Assembly: GCF_025717065.2 (NCBI RefSeq)
Contig: NZ_JAOVZO020000020.1
Coordinates: forward strand, 558,001 to 622,000
Length of the DNA stretch: 64,000 nt
Reading direction: 5' to 3'
Source of the DNA: Tahibacter soli
GTDB taxonomy: Bacteria; Pseudomonadota; Gammaproteobacteria; Xanthomonadales; Rhodanobacteraceae
Below are positions 34,136 through 42,060 of the stretch, one piece after another (position 1 is the first letter of the stretch; each line of letters starts with the position of its first letter). The notes under the pieces are model-generated. The model saw only the letters and a program-made list of their open reading frames with translations, was not told the origin of the DNA and did not search any database. Position numbers and translations under genes: made by a program.

Positions 34136-34232
34136 GCGACGATGTGTCGGATGTCGGAACGCTGACGACGATACGCGTGCCTGACGCCTTGAGCTAAGCT
34201 CGACGCATGCGTTTCAATGATCAGATTCCACA

Positions 34233-34808
34233 ATGACACAACGCCGCCGCAACCTCGCCACGTTCGCACTGCTGATTCCGATACCGGGCATCGCATCGGC
34301 GAACGTCGGCGTTCCCCTGCTCGCGTTCGCGTGGCCGGTGCACTGGCTTGCGCTGCTCCCGATCGTGGCGCTCGAAGCGGCGCTCGTCGCGCGCGCGATC
34401 GGCCTGCCGTATCGCGAACTCGTCTGGCCGGTCGCGAAAGCCAATCTGTGGTCGTCACTCGTCGGCGTTCCGGTCGCGTGGCTGGCGATGCTCGCGTTGC
34501 AGTTTCTCGTCGTCTATGGCGTGTTCGTGCTCTCGCCCGAAACGCTCCAGACATCGAGAATCCCGCTTCCGCTGTTTCCTTTCACAGTCGCATGGCTCGT
34601 CGACGTCAGCACATGGAACGTCTACGCAGCGTTCGTCGTGCTTGCGATTCCGATGTGCATCGCCTCGATCGTCGTCGAGCGCTGGTGGCTCTCGATCTCG
34701 CTGCCGTTCAGCGATCGCGCCGCCATGCGTTCCGGCGTTCGCACGGCAAACATCGTGAGCTACGTTCTGATGACCGCCGCCGCGCTCGCGTATCCGCTGC
34801 TGGCGTAG
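34233..34808 (+). CDS. Hypothetical multi-pass membrane protein
   Basis: A 191-residue protein with four or five hydrophobic segments (LATFALLIPIPGIASANVGV, LLPIVALEAALVARAIGL, LVGVPVAWLAMLALQFLVV, YAAFVVLAIPMCIASIVV, VSYVLMTAAALAYPLLA). I recognise no family. It has no cysteine cluster or catalytic motif and stands alone, with the next gene on the opposite strand. Confidence 0.72.
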   Translation: MTQRRRNLATFALLIPIPGIASANVGVPLLAFAWPVHWLALLPIVALEAALVARAIGLPYRELVWPVAKANLWSSLVGVPVAWLAMLALQFLVVYGVFVLSPETLQTSRIPLPLFPFTVAWLVDVSTWNVYAAFVVLAIPMCIASIVVERWWLSISLPFSDRAAMRSGVRTANIVSYVLMTAAALAYPLLA

Positions 34809-34866
34809 GCCGTCGCTCGCGCGACCACCGCACGCGGCAACGCCGCGCGCGGCCGCCGCATCGCCC

Positions 34867-36852
34867 TCAGGGACAACCCGCGCCGCTTTCGAACCCGCTC
34901 GCAAACAGCACGTCGCTCTCCACTGCGTTGAACTCGTACGCGCCGAGATCCGCCGCCGCGCCGGCCACGCGCCCGTAGCCGCGCTGGTCGGTCGCGGGCG
35001 TACACGCGCCGGACGCCGCATCGATCGCGGGACTCGCCGCGCCGAGCGCCCTCGTCGGCGTCGGCCCGCCGTTGTCGGCGAGCGGGGCGAGCTGCGGATC
35101 GGCCGTCGACGTGAACGCCGGCAGCGCCGGTGCGAGTCCGGCCGCGAACGACGTCATCACGATGTTGCCGCCGGACGCCACGGTCGTCGCCGTAGACACG
35201 TTCGGCAGCGGGCCGATCGCGGCATCGGGCTTGTCGACGACGAGGTCGTACAGGCCGGTCGAGTTCGACACGATGCTGTTCTCGATCGCGAGCGCCGCGC
35301 TGGTGCTGCCGGTGCTCGCCGCGCCGTTGTACGCGAACGAGTAAATCGCGCCGCCGGCGCCGGTGCCGCTGCCGCCCCCGCCTCCACCGCCCGTGGCGAC
35401 GTTGCCGGCGAGCGTCGAGTAGCGAACCGTCAGCGCGCCGTTGAGATTGAACACCGCGCCGCCGAAACCGGCGCCGCCCTTGCCTTCGTTCGACGGTGTG
35501 GTTCCGTTGCCCGAACGACCGCCGGCGGCCGTGTTGCCGGTCAGCGTGCTGTTGACGATGACGAGGTCGCCGCCGTGGTTGAAGATCGCGCCGCCCATGC
35601 CGCCACCGCCGCCGCCGACCGCGCCCTCTTGGCCGTGCCCCGCGCCGCCGCCGACGCCGCCGGCCGAATTGGCGCCGGCACCGCCGCCACCGCCGAAGCC
35701 ACCCTTGCCGCCGCGAAACGCGTTGCCGCCGCCGCCGCCAAAACCGCCGCCGCCGGCCGCGACCGACGATCCGGAGCCCGCACCGCCGCCGCCAACGCCG
35801 CCGCCACCGCCGCCGCCGTACACCGCGCTTCTGCCGAACGCACCGCCGCCGGGCTGGAGGGACGCGCCGGCACGGGCGCTCATCCCGCCGGCGCCGCCGC
35901 CGAAGCCGCCACCGCCGCCGGCGTTGTAGTAGATCGAATCGTCGCCGCTGCCGCCGCCACCGCCGCCGCCGTTGCCGGCGAGGCCGGGCGCGCTGCTCGG
36001 CGTGTTGTAGCTGCCCGCGCCGGCCATGCCGTTGGCGATGCCGCCGCCCGCGCCGCCGTCGCCGGTGGCGAGAATGCCGTCTTCGCCGCGGTCGCTCGTG
36101 CCGAGCGGCACTGCGCCGCCCATGCCCGCATCGCCGCCCATGCCGCCGCCGCTGCTGCTGACGCCGGACGCCGTGCTGCCGCCCGTGGCGCGGTTGTCGG
36201 TCAGCGTGACGCCGTCGAGCGTCAGCGCGCCCTGGCTGTAGATCGCGCCGCCGAGACCGGCGCCGCCACCGCCGCCCGCGCCGTCGCCGCCGCGCTGGCG
36301 TCCGCCTGTCAGCGTGAGATGGCGCAACGTGAGCGCACCGCGACCCGGCGTGTTGTAGCCGGGCGTCGCACTGCTCGCCGCGTCGGCGCCGACGAAGAAA
36401 AAGCGCAGTCGCGGCGATGCACCGAGCGTCACCGACAACGTCGCGCCGTTGCCGTCGATCGTGATGGCGCTGGCGATCGGCGGCAGCGCGTTCGGGCCGT
36501 ACCAGAAATTGTCGGGCGCATCGGTGTTGAACGCGATCGCGGCGCCGGCCGGCAGCGCGATCGTGTTCGCGCCGGCGATCGCGCCGGTGCAGGTGCCGAC
36601 GCCAATCGCCGTCGCCGCGGACAGCGACAGCGGCTCCGCGGTGGTCGCCCCCGCGGGCGTGGCATTGGTCGGATTGTTCGCGCGGTTCGCCGCGTAGATC
36701 GCCTGCGCGAGCGTGCAGGTGCTCGCCGACGACGCGCCGGTGTCGGTCACGACGATCGCGGCGTGGGCGGTTGAGGCGACGAGGAAACCGCAAGCCGCAA
36801 GGCCGCGAAAGCGGCGTGCGCCGACGCTCGCCGAATATGTGGAAAATGTCAT
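34867..36852 (-). CDS. Secreted glycine-rich parallel beta-helix protein with GFE tail
   Basis: A 661-residue protein: signal peptide (about 1-35, ending STAHA), then CTLAQAIYAANRANN (a CSLREA-like opening), beta-helix turns (LTLRHLTLTGG, GALTLDGVTLTDNRATGG, LVIVNSTLTGNTAAGG, LTVRYSTLAGNVATGG) and very glycine-rich stretches between turns (about residues 230-490). It ends with the choice-of-anchor Q type PLADNGGPTPTRAL and DQRGYGR, then VLFASGFESGAGCP. It is probably cell-surface or secreted. The glycine-rich insertions may be structural spacers or repeat-expansion products. Confidence 0.85.
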   Translation of the reverse strand: MTFSTYSASVGARRFRGLAACGFLVASTAHAAIVVTDTGASSASTCTLAQAIYAANRANNPTNATPAGATTAEPLSLSAATAIGVGTCTGAIAGANTIALPAGAAIAFNTDAPDNFWYGPNALPPIASAITIDGNGATLSVTLGASPRLRFFFVGADAASSATPGYNTPGRGALTLRHLTLTGGRQRGGDGAGGGGGAGLGGAIYSQGALTLDGVTLTDNRATGGSTASGVSSSGGGMGGDAGMGGAVPLGTSDRGEDGILATGDGGAGGGIANGMAGAGSYNTPSSAPGLAGNGGGGGGGSGDDSIYYNAGGGGGFGGGAGGMSARAGASLQPGGGAFGRSAVYGGGGGGGVGGGGAGSGSSVAAGGGGFGGGGGNAFRGGKGGFGGGGGAGANSAGGVGGGAGHGQEGAVGGGGGGMGGAIFNHGGDLVIVNSTLTGNTAAGGRSGNGTTPSNEGKGGAGFGGAVFNLNGALTVRYSTLAGNVATGGGGGGGSGTGAGGAIYSFAYNGAASTGSTSAALAIENSIVSNSTGLYDLVVDKPDAAIGPLPNVSTATTVASGGNIVMTSFAAGLAPALPAFTSTADPQLAPLADNGGPTPTRALGAASPAIDAASGACTPATDQRGYGRVAGAAADLGAYEFNAVESDVLFASGFESGAGCP

Positions 36853-36994
36853 GATGCTCCTTGTAGGCTGCGGACCGGCCCGCGCCGCGTTCGGACGGCG
36901 GCGCTGCGGACGTTTCAGTGTTCCGTTCGAACGACGAAGCGCGGCGAGTTGCGCCATCGGCCGTCCACGACCGTCCCATCCCAAGGAATCCCGC

Positions 36995-37633
36995 ATGCAA
37001 GCTATCGGCTTCGGCTACAAAACCTCGTGGATCGCGGTACGCGACACGCCGCCCCGTGCGCTCGCCGCGGCGCTGCGCCTGGCCGACGTCGTGGAAACCG
37101 GCTGGGACGAAGGACTCGACGCCGCCGACGAACTCGGCGACGAGGCCGCGGCCCCGCTGTTCGTCATGGGTCCGGTCGACGGCTGGACGCTCGCGGCGAG
37201 CTTTCGCCTGAGCGAGGCGATCGAAGGATCGGGGCCGCCGCTGCGCGGGTTCCTCGCCACGCTGTCGGCCGCGCTCGACGGCGCCGAAGTGCAGTACTTC
37301 GCGACGCATCGCATCGTCGAGCAGCATGCGTGGGGATGCGCGAAGAACGGCAAGACGCTGCGCGCCTACGGGTTCGTCGGCGAATCGGGACGAACGCTGG
37401 AAAATTACGGCGAACCCACGACCGCCGAACGCGAACTCGGCTTCGATTTCTACGACGAGCGCATGTCGGGCGACCCGTCATGGGAAGACGACGTCCCGGT
37501 GCCGAACGAGGACGACGTCATGCGCCTGGCCGAACGCTGGAGCGTCGACCCGACGGCGCTCGGCGAGCGCGGGCTCGACGTGGCGCCGGGGCTGCTCGGC
37601 ACGTTCGTCTTTTACGGCTTCGTGGAGCGCTGA
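36995..37633 (+). CDS. Conserved hypothetical protein (212 aa)
   Basis: A soluble acidic protein without signal peptide. It starts MQAIGFGYKTSWIAVR and has EVQYFATHRIVEQHAWGCA, FVGESGRTLENYGEPT and EDDVMRLAERWSVDPTAL. Proteins with this arrangement occur as immunity-like or orphan proteins, but I cannot assign a family with confidence. It is divergent from the beta-helix gene, 142 bases away. The ATG at 36995 is preceded by AAGGAAT. Confidence 0.72.
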   Translation: MQAIGFGYKTSWIAVRDTPPRALAAALRLADVVETGWDEGLDAADELGDEAAAPLFVMGPVDGWTLAASFRLSEAIEGSGPPLRGFLATLSAALDGAEVQYFATHRIVEQHAWGCAKNGKTLRAYGFVGESGRTLENYGEPTTAERELGFDFYDERMSGDPSWEDDVPVPNEDDVMRLAERWSVDPTALGERGLDVAPGLLGTFVFYGFVER

Positions 37634-37691
37634 CGCGGCGAGTAGATGCCGGCAATTGTCGATCGATGCGCAGACTCCGGTACTCGCCCGG

Positions 37692-38159
37692 CTACCGGCG
37701 CGGCGCGTCATTCCCCGCCGGCCGCTCGAAACGCCGCTGCAGCTTCGCCAGCGCGACGGCCGATTCGCGGCGGATGCGCAGCCGCCCGAACACCCCATCG
37801 ACCACGCGCAGCCACCACGGCCGCACCGTGTAGTCGAGCGTGCGCGTGAACACCGTGCCCTCGCCGCTCGCGGCGAAGTCGTAGCGCAGGCGTACGCGGC
37901 TGCCGTCGTCCATCGTCGCGGCGGCTTCCCAGTAGTCCGGCCGCCGCGCGTCGACGACGCGCCAGTGCAGGCGGCGCCGGAATCCGGCCGTGCGGATGTT
38001 CTCGTCGAACGTCGCATCCTTCGGCTGCGACACGCGCGCGTCGGGCACCGTGCCGAGCGACGCGGCGTGCCACTCGTGCCAGCAGGCGGGCACGGTGAGG
38101 TAGTCGTAGGCGTCCTGCGGCGTCGCCGCGAGCGGCGTATGAGACGTGTGCGACGGCAT
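37692..38159 (-). CDS. SRPBCC (START-like) family protein
   Basis: A 155-residue protein resembling polyketide-cyclase/START-like lipid-binding domains: AYDYLTVPACWHEWHAASLG near the N-terminus, then a beta sheet and a long C-terminal helix (VDGVFGRLRIRRESAVALAKLQRRF). It lies 23 bases after a sterol-desaturase-type hydroxylase gene on the same strand and may act on the same lipid. That link is inference. Confidence 0.8.
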   Translation of the reverse strand: MPSHTSHTPLAATPQDAYDYLTVPACWHEWHAASLGTVPDARVSQPKDATFDENIRTAGFRRRLHWRVVDARRPDYWEAAATMDDGSRVRLRYDFAASGEGTVFTRTLDYTVRPWWLRVVDGVFGRLRIRRESAVALAKLQRRFERPAGNDAPRR

Positions 38160-38182
38160 GATTCGGCTCCGTGTGTGCGCGT

Positions 38183-38851
38183 TCAGGGCTTGCGCGGTTC
38201 TTCGGGTTCCCAGTGCAGCGTGCCGCGCAGCCAGTCGGTCAGCGGAAACACGAGATTGAAATTGCGCGCCTGCATCAGGTCGCGTCGATGATGCAATTGG
38301 TGCAAACGCCGCATTTGCCGCAACCACGGCAGTCGCGCGACCGGATGTTCGTTCGGCAGGTGCTCGCAGGCGTGGAAAATCTCGTACGTGAGATACCCGC
38401 CGAGCAGCGTCGCGCAGAACAGCGCAGCGACGTCGGCATCGAACCACGCGATCGCGTAGTACGCCGGCACGAGCCCCGCGCAGAACAGCACGATCAGCCA
38501 CGCCGGAAAGAAGATCACGCGCCAGTCGCGCGCCTGTTCGTACGGCATCCGTGCGGCGTCGAAGAAGCTGTGGTGGTCGCCGGTGTGGCGCTTGTAGAAC
38601 AGCCCGCCGATGCCGCGCTGCTTGTGGTGCCCGAACGCGCGATGCACCGTGTACTCGCCCCAGTTGAACACGACGATGCCGACGGGAATCGCGAGCCATT
38701 CCCACACGCGCACGTCGTCGAGGCTGCCGATCAGCACCGCGAGCGCCGCAACGCCGAACGCCAGCACGAAGCCGCCGTGCAGCCACGCGTTGTACCAGCG
38801 GCTGATGCCGGCGCGGTAGCGCGTGCGGAACGCTTCGGTGTCGTGAGTCAT
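38183..38851 (-). CDS. Fatty acid hydroxylase / sterol desaturase family membrane protein
   Basis: A 222-residue integral membrane di-iron enzyme with the four histidine clusters of the family: HRAFGHH, HTGDHH, HACEH and HQLHH. Three or four TM segments surround them. The family hydroxylates or desaturates lipids using O2. The substrate is unknown. It forms a two-gene unit with the SRPBCC gene and is divergent from an AraC regulator that is a candidate controller. Confidence 0.87.
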   Translation of the reverse strand: MTHDTEAFRTRYRAGISRWYNAWLHGGFVLAFGVAALAVLIGSLDDVRVWEWLAIPVGIVVFNWGEYTVHRAFGHHKQRGIGGLFYKRHTGDHHSFFDAARMPYEQARDWRVIFFPAWLIVLFCAGLVPAYYAIAWFDADVAALFCATLLGGYLTYEIFHACEHLPNEHPVARLPWLRQMRRLHQLHHRRDLMQARNFNLVFPLTDWLRGTLHWEPEEPRKP

Positions 38852-38966
38852 CGCGGATTTCCGTGTTGCGTGCGGCGTCGATGATGCGCCGCGCCGGCGC
38901 CGGTCGCATTGACCGTCGCGCATCGCGGCATTGACATTTCGCGCCAACGGGATTGTTCTTGCGGAC

Positions 38967-39983
38967 ATGCTGGAAGCACGCACCGTCTCGAATCCGTACG
39001 TCCGCACGCTGCTCGGCGTACTCGACGCGCAAGGCGTCGACGTGCCCGCGTTGCGCGCGTCGCTGCGGCTCGACGACGCGGCGCTCGACGATCCGAACGG
39101 CCGCATCGCGCCGGAACTCGTGCACCGCATCTGGGAACGCGGTCTCGCCGTAACCTGCGATCCGCTGCTCGGCCTCAAGGTGGCCGCGGCGGCGCGACCG
39201 TCGACGTTCCGCGCGCTCGGCCTCGCGGCCGCGACCAGCGCATCGTTGCAGGCCGCGCTCGCATTGATGCTGCGCTACTACCGCCTCGTCAGCGAATCGG
39301 GCGCGCTCACGGCGCAGCGCGACGCGAACGGCGACACCGCGATCGTCTACACCGAACAACTGCGGCGCGTGCGGCTGCTGCCGCAACAGGTGGAAGCGAT
39401 CGTCGGCGGCATCCTCGTGATGGCGCGCGGCCTCGCCGAACGCACGTTCGCGCCGACGCACGTCGCGTTCGCGCATGCGCCGCAGGGCGATGCGAAAACC
39501 TATCGGCGATTCTTCGACTGCGACGTGCGGTTCGACGCGCCGGCGAACGTGCTGCGACTGCCGGCAGCCGAAATGGCGCGGCGACTGCCGCAGGCCGACG
39601 CCGAACTGCATCGCGTGCATCGCGAACTGCTCGACCGGCAGCTCGCCGGCTTGCCGCAGGCAGGATCGGTCGCGGCGTTCGCACGGCAATGGCTGACGGC
39701 GCGCGTCAGCGGCGCGATGCGCGTGGACGATCTCGCGAGCGCGATCGGCATGAGCGTGCGCGCGCTGCAGCGGCAGTTGCATCACGAAGGCGCGAGCTGG
39801 ACGGCGCTGGTCGACGCGGCGCGGCAGGACGCGCTGAAGACGCTGCTGCGCGAAGGCGCGTCGCTCGAAGAAGCGGCGCAGCGGATGGGTTATCACGATG
39901 CGAGCAGTCTGAGCCGCGCGGCGAAACGGTGGCTGGGCGTGGCGCCGGGGGAATGGCGGGCGGCGTCGGGTCGCGATGGGTAG
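38967..39983 (+). CDS. AraC-family regulator with OruR-type N-terminal domain
   Basis: A 338-residue regulator: an Arabinose_bd (DUF4074/OruR-like) ligand domain at about 20-205 and an AraC HTH at about 235-335 (VDDLASAIGMSVRALQRQLHH, LEEAAQRMGYHDASSLSRAAKRW). I use the ATG at 38967; a TTGACA at 38931-38936 upstream may be the -35 box, which argues against the longer TTG start. It is divergent from the hydroxylase gene (115 bases apart). Confidence 0.87.
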   Translation: MLEARTVSNPYVRTLLGVLDAQGVDVPALRASLRLDDAALDDPNGRIAPELVHRIWERGLAVTCDPLLGLKVAAAARPSTFRALGLAAATSASLQAALALMLRYYRLVSESGALTAQRDANGDTAIVYTEQLRRVRLLPQQVEAIVGGILVMARGLAERTFAPTHVAFAHAPQGDAKTYRRFFDCDVRFDAPANVLRLPAAEMARRLPQADAELHRVHRELLDRQLAGLPQAGSVAAFARQWLTARVSGAMRVDDLASAIGMSVRALQRQLHHEGASWTALVDAARQDALKTLLREGASLEEAAQRMGYHDASSLSRAAKRWLGVAPGEWRAASGRDG

Positions 39984-40078
39984 TCAGCAACGCGGCTGGC
40001 GGGTTTTGGCGGGTATTTGGCGTCACCGACAAAGCCCGATCGCCGCTACGGTGCTCGCGACGGCAACAGGAGACGAGC

Positions 40079-40669
40079 ATGTCGTTCAGAGCGTGGAGAG
40101 CGCATAGGCAACTGTCGCAGGAACGCGTCGCGGACATCAGCGGGTTGAGCCTGAGAACGGTGCAGCGCCTCGATGCGGGGCACCGCGTGAGCTATGCGTC
40201 GCTGCGGGCGCTGGCGGCGGCGTTCGACGGCGACGTCGATGCGCTGGAGCGGGAGCTTTACGCCGTGAACAAGCCGACCGACGATTTCGTCGAGATGCCG
40301 AGATGGGTGCGGCTGCTCGATGACACGCGGCGGTTCGGCGGGGCGGGGTTGAGTCGGCGAGATGCGTATTGGGTCGAGGCGTTTTGCATTGCATGCGCTG
40401 CGATGGCGTTCGTGGTCTCCCTGCTGGCGGTATCCGCATCGGCAGCGCAGGCGGCGCGCGCGGGGGCCTTCGTCGCACTGGCATGCGGATATCTGGTGTC
40501 GGTGTTCGTGCGCATCGGCGACGCCTGCCGGCGTTGGCCGGACGCCGATGGCGCTTCGTCGGAGCTACCGCAACTCCCTCGGACCTGGTCAGGCCATTTC
40601 GCCGGATACGCCTATCTCGTCGGAGCGGGACTGGTTGGCGCGTTGATGTTCTATTGGCTCGTGCTCTGA
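40079..40669 (+). CDS. XRE helix-turn-helix protein with C-terminal membrane segments
   Basis: A 196-residue protein: residues 1-62 form an XRE HTH (LSQERVADISGLSLRTVQRLDAG), a linker follows, then three hydrophobic segments (AFCIACAAMAFVVSLLAV, AGAFVALACGYLVSVFV, GYAYLVGAGLVGALMFYWLVL). A DNA-binding domain tethered to the membrane suggests sensing of membrane state; this arrangement is seen in some small regulators, but no target is visible. A purine-rich GGAGACGAGC precedes the ATG. Confidence 0.8.
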   Translation: MSFRAWRAHRQLSQERVADISGLSLRTVQRLDAGHRVSYASLRALAAAFDGDVDALERELYAVNKPTDDFVEMPRWVRLLDDTRRFGGAGLSRRDAYWVEAFCIACAAMAFVVSLLAVSASAAQAARAGAFVALACGYLVSVFVRIGDACRRWPDADGASSELPQLPRTWSGHFAGYAYLVGAGLVGALMFYWLVL

Positions 40670-40729
40670 TTCGACATCGCGCTATCGGCGTCGGAAGGAC
40701 CGCTTTCGACCCGAAGCGAACAGCCCGGC

Positions 40730-41053
40730 TCAATGATCGTCGGCTTCCGCCAGCGACCATCCGAGCGCAAGCAGCGACATCGCGCCCATCGCCCCCAGCG
40801 TGACGAGGGTCGACGTAGACCATTCACCGGCGAGCCACGCCTGCCACGCCGCGCTCCACAGCGGCGAGGCGAACAGGCTGAGCGCGCACAGGACGGCGCC
40901 GGCAACTACGCCCGCCACCAGCGGCCACGCGGAGCGGCGGCGGCGGGGCGGCAGTTGCCGCATCACGCGGTCGCTGAAGCCGGCGTCCGGTGCGGGGCCG
41001 TCGAACGACTGTCTGAGCAGTGCCTCGATGTCGTCATCGTCGATCGGGTTCAT
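40730..41053 (-). CDS. Probable membrane anti-sigma protein
   Basis: A 107-residue protein with a short acidic cytoplasmic N-terminus (MNPIDDDDIEALLRQSFDGP) and two TM segments (WPLVAGVVAGAVLCALSLFA and TLVTLGAMGAMSLLALGW). Its start overlaps the end of the ECF sigma gene by four bases. Position and topology point to an anti-sigma or sigma-associated role. No known anti-sigma motif is present. Confidence 0.65.
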   Translation of the reverse strand: MNPIDDDDIEALLRQSFDGPAPDAGFSDRVMRQLPPRRRRSAWPLVAGVVAGAVLCALSLFASPLWSAAWQAWLAGEWSTSTLVTLGAMGAMSLLALGWSLAEADDH

Positions 41054-41634
41054 GGAACGCTCTCCTCGCCGGCGGCATGTTGCCACGCCGACAGCCATGT
41101 CTTGAGTTTCGCCTTGCCGCGCGTCGCATGGGTCTTTACGGTGCCGAGCGGCATTGCGAGCACATACGCCGCTTCGTCGTGGCTCAGCCCCAATTGCACA
41201 CAATGCAACAATACCGTTTGTTCCGCCGCCGACAGGTGCCGCATGGCCCGCGCCAGGTCCATGCGCAGATCCATCGCATGGGCGGGCGCCGGCAGCAGTT
41301 CCATCCCCTCGTCCTGCGCATCGCGGGCCGCCCACGATTTCGTGCGGCACATCTGCAGAAAACAGGCGTAGGCGATGCGATGCAGCCATGTGGAAAAACG
41401 TGCCTCGCTGCGGAACTGGTCGAGCTTGCGCCATGCCAGCAGGAACGTCTCCTGCGCCAGGTCGTCGGCCGCCGCGTGGTCGCCGTGCAGGAGACGGCAC
41501 AACTGCGCGCGCACCATGCCTTGATGTCGACGCACGAGTTGTTCGAACGCGCGGCGGTCGTCACCCAGCAGGGCGCGCGCGACCAGCGCCTGGTCGATGC
41601 GCGCCTCGGCGGCGCTGTCAGCCACGCCCGTCAC
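41050..41634 (-). CDS. ECF sigma factor (RpoE-like)
   Basis: A 194-residue sigma factor: region 2 with DLAQETFLLAWRKLDQFRSEARFSTWLHRIAY (about 55-86, characteristic of ECF sigma) and region 4 with VLLHCVQLGLSHDEAAYVLAMP followed by GTVKTHATRGKAKLK. It lies between a small membrane protein (upstream, overlapping 17 bases) and a membrane anti-sigma candidate (downstream, overlapping 4 bases). The three genes form one translationally coupled unit. Confidence 0.9.
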   Translation of the reverse strand: MTGVADSAAEARIDQALVARALLGDDRRAFEQLVRRHQGMVRAQLCRLLHGDHAAADDLAQETFLLAWRKLDQFRSEARFSTWLHRIAYACFLQMCRTKSWAARDAQDEGMELLPAPAHAMDLRMDLARAMRHLSAAEQTVLLHCVQLGLSHDEAAYVLAMPLGTVKTHATRGKAKLKTWLSAWQHAAGEESVP

Positions 41635-41992
41635 CGCGGCGGTTCAACCACCAGCTGGCGAGATAGCCCAGGCCCGTCGTCAGCGGCAGCAGGCCGAGGC
41701 CCCACAGTTCGCGCACGCTGTGGCCGTTGTCGAACTCGCCCGGCAGGACGAGCAGCGTCAGCATCACGCCGATGCCGCCGCCGATGAGCACCAGCGCGCG
41801 GCGGCGTTCGGAATAGGCGATCTGCGGCTCGACCAGCAACTGCGGCGGCAGCTCCACGCCTTTGTCGGCCAGTTGCATCAGCGCCTGGTAGCGCGCCTGC
41901 GTTTGCCGGTAGCGGTAGCGCAAAACCGTCAGGACGATCAGCACCGGGGCCGCCATCACGACCAGCGGGATCAAAAAGAAAAGGGATTCCAT
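41618..41992 (-). CDS. DUF6249-like small membrane protein
   Basis: A 124-residue protein with an N-terminal TM segment (LIPLVVMAAPVLIVLTVL), a conserved cytoplasmic helix (RYQALMQLADKGVELPPQLL) and two C-terminal TM segments. The 'ALMQLADKG.ELP' element is typical of DUF6249 proteins encoded beside ECF sigma factors. It is first in the sigma/anti-sigma unit. Confidence 0.78.
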   Translation of the reverse strand: MESLFFLIPLVVMAAPVLIVLTVLRYRYRQTQARYQALMQLADKGVELPPQLLVEPQIAYSERRRALVLIGGGIGVMLTLLVLPGEFDNGHSVRELWGLGLLPLTTGLGYLASWWLNRRGDGRG

Positions 41993-42060
41993 CAGCGTGC
42001 TCCGGAAGAGGTTTGTGGCGCGTCCGATCCGGCGTCGCGGATCGGACGCATGCCGACTGT

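Noticed and set aside
35441-35929. Proline-rich plus-strand frame opposite the beta-helix protein
   Set aside because: It is the complement of the glycine codons of the real gene on the other strand.
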